The position numbers and the translations under genes were made by a program. 29,407 bases of DNA from DASZVN01 sp035547055 (GTDB lineage: Bacteria > Pseudomonadota > Alphaproteobacteria > Rhizobiales > Methylopilaceae), in NCBI GenBank assembly GCA_035547055.1, contig DASZVN010000068.1, forward strand, positions 1-29,407, in the 5' to 3' direction. Every line of letters begins with the position of its first letter. The stretch's first letter is position 1. The notes below the pieces were generated by a model that saw nothing but the letters and a program-made list of their open reading frames with translations, was not told the DNA's origin and made no database searches. Shown piece by piece: positions 14,771-22,709 of the stretch.

Positions 14771-16186
14771 CTACGGCGCACGCTCGACGACGCCCGCCTG
14801 CGGCAGGGTGACGGCGGGCACGGGCAGCGCCTCGACGCCATCGGGCTGGTGCGGCTCGTAGTCCGGCAGGAGGCGGCGGACGGCGGGGGTGGCGACCACG
14901 TCGCCGTTCGCGACGAAGAGCTCGTGGTTCTTCTCGATGTCGTCGAGCTTGTAGCGATAATTGACCATCAGGCCGTGGCTTTCGGCCATCGCCTTGGCCG
15001 ACCGGTCGGCCAGGAAGTTCAGCCGCTCCAGCCGGGCGCCGTTGCGCAGATGGAAGCGCGCCACCGGATCGAGCGGCGCGTTGCGGCGGCCCTTCGCCTT
15101 GATGAGATAGTGGGCGGCCAGCGCCAGGAGGCCGTCCTCGGCTTCCTCGGACACCACCCGGTCGGCGGGCCAGTGCGGCTCGGCGATCACCGACGGCAGC
15201 GCCAGCGCCGAGTTCCCCGGCAGGGTGAAATCCTCCAGCCGCTGGGCGGCGAGCCAGGCGGCGAAGCCCGGCACCGGCGACAGCGTCACGAAATCCGCGA
15301 GGCGCGGCAGCTCGGCCCGGAGATCCTCGACCACCTGCTTGATCAGGAAGCTCCCGAACGAGATGCCGCGCAGCCCCTCCTGGCAGTTCGAGATCGAGTA
15401 GAACACCGCGGTCGTCGCGTCGGCGGGGTCGAGCTCCTCGCGGCTCTCGTCGAGCAGGGCGTCGATCGACGCCGACATGTCGCGGGTCAGCGCCACCTCG
15501 ACGAAGATCAGGGGCTCGTCGATGAGCTGGGGATGGAAGAAGGCGAAGCAGCGCCGGTCGCTGGGCTGCACCCGCCGGCGCAGATCCTCCCAGTCGCGAA
15601 ACGGGTGGACCGCCTCGTAGCGCACGATCTTCTCGAGGATCGTCGCCGAGGTCGACCAGTCGATCGGACGCAGCACCAGGAAGCCGCGGTTGAACCACGA
15701 GCCGAGGAGGTCGGCGAGGTCGGCGGCGACGGCGGCGAGCGACGGCTCCGCGCGCTGCTCCTCCAGCGCGAGCTCGCGCATGTCGACCAGCATCTTCATG
15801 GCGCCGGGCGTCATGTTGAGGCGGCGGAACAGCTCGAGCCGGCGCGATTCGGCGGCGGCGCGGAGCGCGGCGACGGCTGCCTCGCTGTCCTCCGCCTCGT
15901 AGCGCGCGACGGCGGCCCGGAGGCGGTTGTGGTCGACGCCGAACTTCTCCGCCATGGCAAGCAGGAAATCGCGCTTGCCGGCACGGTCCGCCGCCTCCCA
16001 GCGCCGGCGGATTTCGGCCGCGAGCGCCATGCCGGAGGCCTCGCCGCGGCTCGACAGCAGGAGGTCGGCCACGGCCTCGAAGCCGGCGCTCGACAACGCC
16101 TGGCCGCTCCGCATGCGATCGAGGAACAGGCGGCCGCGGCCGGCGATCGCCTGCATCAGCTCCGAAAAGGACAGCGTCCGTGCCAC
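14771..16186 (-). CDS. Malonyl-CoA decarboxylase
   Basis: A 471-residue protein of the MCD family (PF05292). It converts malonyl-CoA to acetyl-CoA and CO2. The helical N-terminal domain is followed by a GNAT-like catalytic domain. Seen: NCQEGLRGISFGSFLIKQVV, the TLSPVPGFAAWL segment with the catalytic Ser (S303) and FHLRNGARLERLNFLAD with the catalytic His (H379), the pair equivalent to the Ser and His of the human enzyme. Upstream, W173-type and HPFRDWEDLRRR blocks are also conserved. The GTG start has a GGAGGCGAGG ribosome site. The usual partners matB (malonyl-CoA synthetase) and a dicarboxylate transporter are not adjacent. It diverges from the MaoC-like gene, with 167 bases between them. 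Confidence 0.93.
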   Translation of the reverse strand: MARTLSFSELMQAIAGRGRLFLDRMRSGQALSSAGFEAVADLLLSSRGEASGMALAAEIRRRWEAADRAGKRDFLLAMAEKFGVDHNRLRAAVARYEAEDSEAAVAALRAAAESRRLELFRRLNMTPGAMKMLVDMRELALEEQRAEPSLAAVAADLADLLGSWFNRGFLVLRPIDWSTSATILEKIVRYEAVHPFRDWEDLRRRVQPSDRRCFAFFHPQLIDEPLIFVEVALTRDMSASIDALLDESREELDPADATTAVFYSISNCQEGLRGISFGSFLIKQVVEDLRAELPRLADFVTLSPVPGFAAWLAAQRLEDFTLPGNSALALPSVIAEPHWPADRVVSEEAEDGLLALAAHYLIKAKGRRNAPLDPVARFHLRNGARLERLNFLADRSAKAMAESHGLMVNYRYKLDDIEKNHELFVANGDVVATPAVRRLLPDYEPHQPDGVEALPVPAVTLPQAGVVERAP

Positions 16187-16353
16187 GTCGCCTCGCCTCC
16201 GCCCGGCGCGACCCTAGCAAGGGCGCCACCGGCCTCATAGCCTCGCGCGTCGCCGCAGGGCAGCGCTGCGCCCCGCTCAACGCACGACCGGTGCGTTCGG
16301 CCCCAGCTTTGCGCTACGACTTGAAACGGGGGATGACGATGGGAGCGGAAGCG

Positions 16354-16827
16354 ATGAGCGAGGCCACGACCGCCGACCGCGCGCGGCTCTATCTGGAGGA
16401 CCTCGCGGCCGGACAGACCTACCGGACCGGCGAGATCGCCGTCGACGCTGACGCCATTCGCCGCTTCGCCGCCGAGTTCGACCCGCAGCCCTTCCACCTC
16501 GACGAGGAAGCCGCCAAGGCCTCGTTCTTCGGCGGCCTCGCGGCGAGCGGGTGGCACACCGCGGCGCTGACCATGCGCCTTCTCGCGACCCAGGGCGCGC
16601 CCCTCGCCTGGGGCGTCATCGGCGCCGGCATGGACGAGCTGCGCTGGCCGCGCCCGGTGCGGCCGGGCGACCGCCTCCATGTCGAGAGCGAGGTCCTGGA
16701 GGTCCGCCCGTCGCGCTCCCGCCCGACCCAGGGCGTGGTCAAGATGCGCTCGACCACCGTCAACCAGGACGGCGAGCCGGTGCAGGTCCTGGTCGCCAAC
16801 CTGATCGTGCCGCGAAGACCAGCCTAG
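16354..16827 (+). CDS. MaoC-like hot-dog dehydratase
   Basis: A 157-residue protein from the third of three nearby ATGs (16333, 16339, 16354). The third is preferred because GGAG lies eight bases upstream and MSEATTADRARLYLEDL is a plausible beginning; the first two would add 7 or 5 residues. Hot-dog fold features: RFAAEFDPQPFHLDEEAAK with the catalytic D-x-x-x-x-H pattern, FFGGLAASGWHTAAL, and VRPGDRLHVESEVLEV. This family hydrates enoyl-CoA or similar thioesters; the substrate is not evident. Its stop overlaps the antitoxin remnant's stop in the palindrome CTAG. It is divergent from malonyl-CoA decarboxylase, which may link it to acyl-CoA metabolism. Confidence 0.9.
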   Translation: MSEATTADRARLYLEDLAAGQTYRTGEIAVDADAIRRFAAEFDPQPFHLDEEAAKASFFGGLAASGWHTAALTMRLLATQGAPLAWGVIGAGMDELRWPRPVRPGDRLHVESEVLEVRPSRSRPTQGVVKMRSTTVNQDGEPVQVLVANLIVPRRPA

Positions 16828-17071
16828 GCAGCGTCGCCGACCGGATAAGCCTGGATGAGGAGTTCGGCCGGAATCTTCCAGGCGGCCGCGATGCGTTGAA
16901 CCTGCACCAGGTTGAGCGCCCGCTTCCGATTGAGGATTTCCGAGGCACGGGAGCGCGAGCCCAGCAGGCCGGCCAAGTCCTTTTGGCTGAATCCGGCTAG
17001 GTCCATCGCGCCGCGATGGCGCGTAGCGCCGCAGCGTGATCCTCGGGCGTGCGGATTGGGCGAATTTGCAT
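16824..17071 (-). pseudogene. higA: Degraded HigA-family antitoxin gene
   Basis: From an ATG at 17071, with GAGG six bases upstream, the frame reads MQIRPIRTPEDHAAALRAIA and stops at TAG after 24 residues. That is the normal N-terminus of COG5499/HigA antitoxins. In another frame, from 17006, MDLAGFSQKDLAGLLGSRSR continues to ASEILNRKRALNL and WKIPAELLIQAYPVGDAA, the HTH helix-turn-helix half. The roughly 50 residues normally between are missing and the frame is shifted, so the gene has an internal deletion. A 60-residue C-terminal protein starting at 17006 could still be made. The higB toxin gene is absent; a family D repeat follows upstream. Confidence 0.78.
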
Positions 17072-17084
17072 CGGTCGCCTCACT

Positions 17085-17147
17085 GTAGGGTGGGCAAGCT
17101 CTCTGCTTTGCCCACGTCGTGGGCATCGGTGCCGATGCCCACCCTAC
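17085..17147. repeat. Family D palindromic repeat
   Basis: GTAGGGTGGGC (17085-17095) and GCCCACCCTAC (17137-17147) are perfect 11-base inverted arms. Inside is a second hairpin, GGGCATCGGTGCCGATGCCC. It sits upstream of the antitoxin remnant, immediately downstream of DUF2218. Confidence 0.8.
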
Positions 17148-17150
17148 GCC

Positions 17151-17438
17151 CTATTCCGCCTCGGGCTTCCAATCGAAATGGAGCTCCTCGCGGAAGGCGA
17201 AGCGGGCGACGTGGTTGGCGACCACATCGCCCAGGCGGCGGACGGCAGGTTCGTCGGCGGCCTCGACGTCGATCGACAGCGCCTCGGCGCCGGCGTGCAT
17301 CACGCAGGTGCCGGCGGTCAGCTCGATGCGGCCGTCCTCCTCGGAAAACTCGACCGGAAACTTGTGACCCCAATGCTTGCAGAGCTGGGTCATGTAGCGC
17401 CGCGCGTTCAAGGTCGGCACGTCGGCATGGGCACGCAT
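17151..17438 (-). CDS. DUF2218 family protein
   Basis: A 95-residue protein, MRAHADVPTLNARRYMTQ, then LCKHWGHKFPVEFSEEDG, a middle with CVMHAGAEALSI, and an ending HVARFAFREELHFDWKPEAE. The pattern LCxHWxHKxxVEF and FAFREE is diagnostic of DUF2218. The start is set by GAAGGG seven bases upstream of the ATG. Function is unknown; members are often near siderophore or iron genes, but none is seen here. A palindrome-like TATCG/CGATA site lies about 20 bases before the start and may regulate it. Confidence 0.85.
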   Translation of the reverse strand: MRAHADVPTLNARRYMTQLCKHWGHKFPVEFSEEDGRIELTAGTCVMHAGAEALSIDVEAADEPAVRRLGDVVANHVARFAFREELHFDWKPEAE

Positions 17439-17455
17439 CGGGATCCCTTCAACTA

Positions 17456-17467
17456 TATCGGACGATA
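17456..17467. promoter_or_regulatory. Possible operator for the DUF2218 gene
   Basis: TATCG (17456-17460) and CGATA (17463-17467) are inverted around GA, 18 bases before the DUF2218 start. TetR- or PadR-type regulators bind such sites, but no regulator gene is nearby and a 5-base arm can arise by chance. Confidence 0.25.
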
Positions 17468-17544
17468 CGAAATTACGACGCATTCGCATCGGTTGCAACA
17501 GCGGCGGCGGCGCACGGGCGCCGCCCCTCGGACGCCGCCGGCAG

Positions 17545-17718
17545 TCAGAACAGCGCCTGCCCGGCGAGCAGCCCCAGCACCAGGAGAATGACGAAGATCA
17601 CCACGAAGATGAAGAACAGGATGCGCGCCACCGCCCCGGCCGCAGCAGAGATGCCGGTGAAGCCGAACACGCCGGCGATGATCGAGATGATGAAGAAGAT
17701 CAGGGCCCATTTCAGCAT
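17545..17718 (-). CDS. DUF1328 (YtjA-type) small membrane protein
   Basis: A 57-residue protein, MLKWALIFFIISIIAGVFGF, followed by TGISAAAGAVARILFFIF and a hydrophobic end VVIFVILLVLGLLAGQALF. Two membrane helices with a GFTGISAAAG-type turn are diagnostic of DUF1328. GAGAGACGG stands before the ATG. It sits in the inner membrane and its role is unknown; many members are stress-induced. The longer frame upstream is not conserved. Confidence 0.88.
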   Translation of the reverse strand: MLKWALIFFIISIIAGVFGFTGISAAAGAVARILFFIFVVIFVILLVLGLLAGQALF

Positions 17719-17990
17719 GGCGGCCGTCTCTCGCGTGGCTGCGCCCGGCGGGGGCGGGAAGACCGCACAATTCACCCGGCCGGCCAAGGTTCCCCGCCGC
17801 GGCGAGGTTGCGGGCCGGCCACGCCCTTGCATTCGGCCTGTGGCTTTCGCACACTCCCGCTGCCGCGCCGAAGCGCTGCGGCGCGCCGCTGATGGCGCCA
17901 GTCCCAGGGCCTTCGCCGCGTCGCTGGACCGCGAGGCGCCCCCGCCGATTCATACGATCCGTGCCGGATGAAGTCCGGAAGGAGGGGCTC

Positions 17991-18794
17991 GTGCGCCTGT
18001 TCCGTTTTCGCCGCCTCGTGGCGGCGCTGTCGCTTTTCGCCGGGGCCGCGGTCGCCCTCCCTGCCGCAGCGGCGCCGGCGCCGCTGACCGTGCTCGCCGC
18101 CGCGAGCCTCAAGGACGCCCTCAACGCCGCCGTGAAGGACTGGAGCAAGACCTCGGATGTGCCGGTCCGGGTCAGCTATGCCGGCACCCCCGCGCTGGCC
18201 AAGCAGATCGAGGCCGGCGCACCGGCCGACGTCTTCATCTCGGCCGACCTCGACTGGATGGACCGCGAGGCCAAGAAGGGCCTGATCGTCGCCGCGACCC
18301 GGCAGGACCTCCTCGGCAACAGCCTGGTCCTCGCCGCCGGCGCTGATTCCGGCATCGCCCCGGTCACGATCACCAAGAGCACCGACTTCAAGGCCCTGCT
18401 CGGCGGCGGCAAGCTGGCGATGGCGCTGGTCGACTCCGTCCCCGCCGGCAAGTACGGCAAGCAGGCGCTGACCGCGCTCGGCCAGTGGGACGCGGTGCAG
18501 CCGTCGGTGGTGCAGGCCGAGAACGTGCGCGTCGCCCTCGCCTATGTCGCGCGCGGCGAGGCCAAGTTCGGCATCGTCTATTCGACCGACGCCGCCATCG
18601 AGCCCAAGGTCAAGATCGTCGGCACCTTCCCGGCCTCGAGCCACCCTGCGATCATCTATCCGATCGCCGTGCTCAAGAGCTCGACGGAGCAGGACGCGGC
18701 CACCAGGTTCGTGCATTTCCTCGAAGGGCCGGACGCGCAGAAGGTCTTCTTCCACTACGGCTTCGTGAAGCCTGCCGACGCACGCGGCTCGTAG
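17991..18794 (+). CDS. modA: Molybdate-binding periplasmic protein
   Basis: A 267-residue precursor. The N-terminal signal peptide is RLFRFRRLVAALSLFAGAAV, then ALPAAAA with cleavage near residue 28. Mature features: LTVLAAASLKDALN (oxyanion-binding loop), FSYAG-type segment VRVSYAGTPALAKQIEAGAP, ADVFISADLDWMD, and later AENVRVALAYVARGEAKFGI with YPIAVL. It captures molybdate or tungstate for ModB/ModC. The GTG start is set by AAGGAGG six bases upstream. No ModE box was identified upstream. Confidence 0.93.
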   Translation: MRLFRFRRLVAALSLFAGAAVALPAAAAPAPLTVLAAASLKDALNAAVKDWSKTSDVPVRVSYAGTPALAKQIEAGAPADVFISADLDWMDREAKKGLIVAATRQDLLGNSLVLAAGADSGIAPVTITKSTDFKALLGGGKLAMALVDSVPAGKYGKQALTALGQWDAVQPSVVQAENVRVALAYVARGEAKFGIVYSTDAAIEPKVKIVGTFPASSHPAIIYPIAVLKSSTEQDAATRFVHFLEGPDAQKVFFHYGFVKPADARGS

Positions 18795-18810
18795 GGCCCG
18801 CGATGAGGCC

Positions 18811-18903
18811 GTCATTGCGAGGAGCGGAGCGACGACGCAATCCAGCGGTTCCAGGCGCAGCGCCTGCGCCCGCTGGATTGCTTCGCTTGGCTCGCAACGA
18901 CGG
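18811..18903. repeat. Family A palindromic repeat inside the mod operon
   Basis: GTCATTGCGAGGAGCGGAGC at the left; the right arm is CTGGATTGCTTCGCTTGGCT continuing to CGCAACGACGG. Centre of about 25 bases contains GGCGCAGCGCC. It fills the gap between modA (stop 18794) and modB (start 18919). Confidence 0.85.
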
Positions 18904-18918
18904 CGGGGCCTGCCCGCC

Positions 18919-19614
18919 ATGACCCTCGGCTTCGGCCCCGACGAGATCGAGGCGGTCCGGATCAGCATTCTCGTCTCGACGGTCGGGACCCTGGCGGCGC
19001 TGCCCTTCGGCATCCTCGCGGCCTATGCGCTGGCGCGCTGGCGTTTTCCCGGCAAGACGCTGCTCGACGGCCTCGTCCATCTGCCGCTGGTGCTGCCGCC
19101 GGTCGTGACGGGCTACCTCCTCCTCCTCCTGCTCGGGCGGAACGGACCGCTCGGCGCGCTGCTCGACCAGTGCTGCGGCATCGTCTTCTCGTTCCGCTGG
19201 ACCGGCGCCGCCATCGCCGCGGCGGTGATGGGCTTCCCCCTGATGGTCCGGGCGATCCGGCTCTCGATCGAGGCGGTCGACCGCCGGCTGGAGCAGGCCG
19301 CCTCGACGCTCGGCGCGGGGCCGCTCGGCACCTTCTTCGCGGTGACGCTGCCGCTGGCGGCCCCCGGCATCCTCGCCGGCACCGTGCTCGGCTACGCCAA
19401 GGCGTTCGGCGAGTTCGGCGCCACGATCACCTTCGTCGGCAACATCCCGGGCGAGACCCAGACGCTGCCGATCGCGATCTACACCTTCATCGAGACGCCG
19501 AGCGGCGATGCGTCGGCGATGCGGCTCGTCGCGCTCGCGATCGCGATCTCGCTCCTCGCCCTGTTCGCCTCCGAGCTGCTGAACCGGCGGCTCGTCGCCC
19601 GCCTGAGCGGCTGA
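18919..19614 (+). CDS. modB: Molybdate ABC transporter permease
   Basis: A 231-residue permease with about five membrane helices. The EAA loop is EQAASTLGAGPLGTFFAVTL followed by PLAAPGILAGTVLGYAKAF, which contacts ModC. GEFGATITFVGNIPGETQTLP is typical of ModB. The upstream membrane segment contains ILVSTVGTLAALPFGILAAY. It is separated from modA by a family A repeat, which may alter the relative amounts of binding protein and permease. Confidence 0.95.
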   Translation: MTLGFGPDEIEAVRISILVSTVGTLAALPFGILAAYALARWRFPGKTLLDGLVHLPLVLPPVVTGYLLLLLLGRNGPLGALLDQCCGIVFSFRWTGAAIAAAVMGFPLMVRAIRLSIEAVDRRLEQAASTLGAGPLGTFFAVTLPLAAPGILAGTVLGYAKAFGEFGATITFVGNIPGETQTLPIAIYTFIETPSGDASAMRLVALAIAISLLALFASELLNRRLVARLSG

Positions 19615-19616
19615 GC

Positions 19617-20699
19617 ATGCTGGAGATCGCAGTCCGGCGCCGGGTCGGCGGCTTTGCGCTCGACGCCGCCTTCGCGGTGCCGCCGGGCGTCACCGCGCTG
19701 GTCGGCGCGTCGGGGGCCGGCAAGTCGACCATCGTGGCGCTCGCCGCCGGGCTGGCGCGGCCCGATGCCGGGCGCATCGTCCTGAACGGCCGCACCCTGT
19801 TCGACGGCGCCGCCGGGATCGACGTGCCGCCGCACCGCCGCGCGGTTCGTGTGGTGTTCCAGGAGAGCCGGCTGATGCCGCATCTCTCGGTGCGCTCGAA
19901 CCTCCTGTTCGGACGGCGGCGGGTGACGCCGCGGCCGAGCCGGCCGAGCCTGGAAGAGGTCGTCGTCCTGCTCGGCATCGAGGGCCTCCTGCCGCGGCGG
20001 CCGCGCTCGCTCTCCGGCGGCGAGCGCCAGCGGGTCGCGATCGGCCGGGCGCTCCTCGCCGGCCCCGAAGCGCTCCTGTTCGACGAGCCGCTGGCCGCGC
20101 TCGACGCCGCCCGCAAGGCCGAGATCCTGCCCTTTCTGGAGCGGCTGGTGGCGGCGACGGCGCTGCCGATCCTCTACGTGACCCACGCGCTGGAGGAGGC
20201 CGAGCGGCTGGCCCAGCGCCTCGTCGTCCTGGCCGAGGGCAAGGTCGTCGCCGACGGCCCCTTCGCCGAGACCGCGGCGCGGGCCGGCGTCGCGACGGCG
20301 GCCGAGCGCCTGGCCGCGGCGACGGAGCTGGTCGCGACCGTCTCCGGCCACGACGAGGCCTACCGCCTCACCTTGCTGGCGCTCGGCCGCCACCGTCTCA
20401 CCGCCCCCGGCGTGTTCGGCCGGCCGGGCGACGAGGTGCACCTCCGCATCCTCGCCCGCGACGTGATCGTGGCGCGCGAGGCGCCCCAGGCGGTCTCGAT
20501 CCGCAATGCCCTGCCCGGCACGGTCCGCACCGTCGTCCGGGGCGACGGCGCGGTCGCCGAGGTCGCGATCGACATCGGCGGCGCCGTGCTCCGCGCCGAG
20601 ATCACCCGCAAGGCCGCCGACGAACTGGACCTCGCGCCCGGCCGCGCGGTCTATGCGCTGGTGAAGAGCGTGGTGCTGGCCGAGGCGATCGGGTCGTAG
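19617..20699 (+). CDS. modC: Molybdate ABC transporter ATP-binding protein
   Basis: A 360-residue protein starting MLEIAVRRRVGGFALDAAFA two bases after modB stops. Walker A is GASGAGKST, the Q-loop is in VVFQESRLMPHL, the signature is LSGGERQRVAIGRAL and Walker B LLFDEPLAALD, with the switch His in YVTHALEEAE. A C-terminal MOP-type domain from about 290 contains NALPGTVRTVVRGDGAVAEV, typical of ModC. It hydrolyses ATP to drive molybdate import. No mod repressor gene follows; the next gene is convergent feruloyl-CoA synthase. Confidence 0.95.
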   Translation: MLEIAVRRRVGGFALDAAFAVPPGVTALVGASGAGKSTIVALAAGLARPDAGRIVLNGRTLFDGAAGIDVPPHRRAVRVVFQESRLMPHLSVRSNLLFGRRRVTPRPSRPSLEEVVVLLGIEGLLPRRPRSLSGGERQRVAIGRALLAGPEALLFDEPLAALDAARKAEILPFLERLVAATALPILYVTHALEEAERLAQRLVVLAEGKVVADGPFAETAARAGVATAAERLAAATELVATVSGHDEAYRLTLLALGRHRLTAPGVFGRPGDEVHLRILARDVIVAREAPQAVSIRNALPGTVRTVVRGDGAVAEVAIDIGGAVLRAEITRKAADELDLAPGRAVYALVKSVVLAEAIGS

Positions 20700-20812
20700 G
20701 GCGGGCATGCGCAGCAGGCCCATGTCGGGCGCTGCCCGTTGGGCATCGGCGATGCCCACCCTGCGAGGATCACGGGCATCGGCGATGCCGATGCCCCCCT
20801 GCGAGGATCACG
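20700..20812. repeat. Family D-related tandem duplication at the end of feruloyl-CoA synthase
   Basis: GGGCATCGGCGATGCC occurs at 20741-20756 and again from 20774, each followed by CCCTGCGAGGATCACG (20759-20774 and 20797-20812). The second copy runs into the stop codon of the adjacent minus-strand gene (TCA at 20808-20810). The left part is GCGGGCATGCGCAGCAGGCC-like and resembles family D text with GATGCCCACC. Confidence 0.65.
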
Positions 20813-22688
20813 CCACGATCACCTCGGCGCCCGGCGGGTCGGCGTAGAGCGCGGCGACCAGGGCGGCGCGGCGGCCGAGCACGGCGCGCTGGTTGATCGA
20901 GCCCTTGTCGGTGATCTCGCCGCCCTCGCTCGACGGCGGCTCCTCCAAGAGGATCAGCCGGGCGACCCGGTTGCTGCTGCCGGTCGAAGCGGCGGCGAAG
21001 GAGGCCAGCTTCTCGGCGAGCGCCGCGCGCACCGCCGGGTGGGCGGCAACCGCGGCGCCACTCGCCTCCGGGCCGAGCTCCGGCGCCATCTTCGCGATGC
21101 CGACCGGATTGGGAAACGCCAGCACGGCGATCTCGGTACGGTCGTGCCCGGCGACGACCACGTCGCGCAGGAGCGGCGCGAAATGGGCCAGGATCCGCTC
21201 GCGCAGCGGCCCGACGCTGACCCAGGTGCCGGTGGTGAGCTTGAAGTTCTCGGCGACGCGCCCGTCGAAGGCGAAGCCTTTCGACACGTCGGCGGGATCG
21301 ACGAAGGCGAAGGCGTCGCCGAGCCGGTAGAAGCCCTCCTCGTCGAAGGCGGCCTCGGTCAGCTCGGGCTGGCGCCAGTAGCCCGGCGTGATCGCCGGGC
21401 CGCGCACGCGGGCCTCGAGCTTGCCGTCGTTCGGCACCAGCTTCAGCTCGAGCCCCGGCGGCGGCAGGCCGATGATGCCGGCGCGGGGCGCGCTCGGGTC
21501 GGAGCCGAGCGCGAACGGGCCGGTCTCGGTCGAGCCGAACCCGGTCATGATCGGGATGCGCTCGCCCACGGTCGCGACGGCAAGCTCGTTATAGGCATCC
21601 CAGACGTGCTGCGGCAGGCTGGCGCCGCCATAGAACATCAGCCTGAGGCGCGAGAAGAACGTCCTGCGGAACGTCTCGTCGGCCCGGAGATAGGGCAGGA
21701 GATCCTCCCAGCCGCGCGGCACGCCGGAGTTCATCGTCGCCGGCACGTCGCGGAGGTTCCGCACCATGGTCTCGATCAAGGCCGGCGTCGGCGCGCCGCC
21801 GTCGATGTAGTTCGAGCCGCCGTTGAACAGCACGAGGCCGAAATTGTTGTTGCCGCCGGCGGTGTGGTGCCAGGGCGACCAGTCGACCAGGACCGGCGGC
21901 TCGTCCCGGAGGAACGCCATCGCGGTGCGGATCATCTCCTGGTTGGCGCACTGCATCCCGTTGGTCTGGATGGCGCCCTTGGGCATGCTGGTCGAGCCCG
22001 AGGTGAAGAGCACCTTCAGGATCGTCTCGGGCGTCACCGCCGCCGCGGCGCGGTCGACCGCCGCGGTCGGCGGGGTCGCGAGGAGGTCGGCGAAGAGCGT
22101 CGCCGGCCGGTCCGGCGGCGGGTTCTGGCCGACCACGATCTCGGCGTCGGCCGGCGCCACCGCCGCGATCGCCTTGGCGAAGCGGGCGCCGTCCGCCGCG
22201 TAGATCAGGCCGGGCGTCAGCAGCCCGACGATATGGCGGAGCTTGGCGTAGTCGGTCGCGACCAGCGAATAGGCCGGCGACACCGGCGCGTAGGGAACGC
22301 CGACGAGGCCGGCGGCGAGGCCGAGCACGGCGTGGTCGATCGAATTGCCCGAGAGGATCGCGACCGGGCGCTCGACCGACACCTTGCGGCGGAGCAGCGC
22401 TTCGCCGACGGCCCGGACCTCGGCCAGCGCCGCGGCATAGGTCAGGCGGCGCCATTCGCCGGCGGCGTCGCGCTCGGCGAGGAAGACGCGGTCCGGCGCG
22501 ACGCCGGCCCAGTGCTCCAGCGGCTCCAGGTAGCGCCGGCCGTAGGGGCCGAGCGGATGGGCCGACTTGACGTAGATGGTCCCGTCGGGCGCGGTCCGCA
22601 TCGCGACCTCGCGCGGCCCCATGCGAAGCGGGCGCATCGGCGCCTCGGCCGCCGCCGGCTTGCGCCCCTCCAGCACCGCCTCGCTCAT
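20808..22688 (-). CDS. fcs: Feruloyl-CoA synthase / acyl-CoA synthetase of the ANL superfamily
   Basis: A 626-residue AMP-forming enzyme. The N-terminal block RPLRMGPREVAMRTAPDGTI with VKSAHPLGPYGRRYLEPLEH is the hallmark of feruloyl-CoA synthases of Bradyrhizobium-like bacteria. Adenylation motifs: TSGSTSMPKG (229-238), FGSTETGP (384-391), YRLGD (454-458), and the C-terminal lysine segment ITDKGSINQ (K595). It would activate ferulate or similar hydroxycinnamates with CoA. The hydratase-lyase (ech) and vanillin dehydrogenase that normally follow are not in the window, so substrate specificity is inferred from sequence. A GGGAGGAGGGG ribosome site precedes the ATG. Confidence 0.85.
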   Translation of the reverse strand: MSEAVLEGRKPAAAEAPMRPLRMGPREVAMRTAPDGTIYVKSAHPLGPYGRRYLEPLEHWAGVAPDRVFLAERDAAGEWRRLTYAAALAEVRAVGEALLRRKVSVERPVAILSGNSIDHAVLGLAAGLVGVPYAPVSPAYSLVATDYAKLRHIVGLLTPGLIYAADGARFAKAIAAVAPADAEIVVGQNPPPDRPATLFADLLATPPTAAVDRAAAAVTPETILKVLFTSGSTSMPKGAIQTNGMQCANQEMIRTAMAFLRDEPPVLVDWSPWHHTAGGNNNFGLVLFNGGSNYIDGGAPTPALIETMVRNLRDVPATMNSGVPRGWEDLLPYLRADETFRRTFFSRLRLMFYGGASLPQHVWDAYNELAVATVGERIPIMTGFGSTETGPFALGSDPSAPRAGIIGLPPPGLELKLVPNDGKLEARVRGPAITPGYWRQPELTEAAFDEEGFYRLGDAFAFVDPADVSKGFAFDGRVAENFKLTTGTWVSVGPLRERILAHFAPLLRDVVVAGHDRTEIAVLAFPNPVGIAKMAPELGPEASGAAVAAHPAVRAALAEKLASFAAASTGSSNRVARLILLEEPPSSEGGEITDKGSINQRAVLGRRAALVAALYADPPGAEVIVA

Positions 22689-22709
22689 CCCCTCCTCCCG
22701 GTGTTCCGC

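Noticed and set aside
17450..17455. TATAGT as a -10 box for DUF2218
   Set aside because: It would leave about 11 bases before the start codon and there is no fitting -35 box.
17840..17990. ModE-binding site before modA
   Set aside because: No TATATAACGAT-like inverted half-sites found; the region is high GC.
17808..17991. Upstream extension of modA
   Set aside because: The frame is open from 17808 but the ribosome site AAGGAGG and the signal peptide both point to the GTG at 17991.
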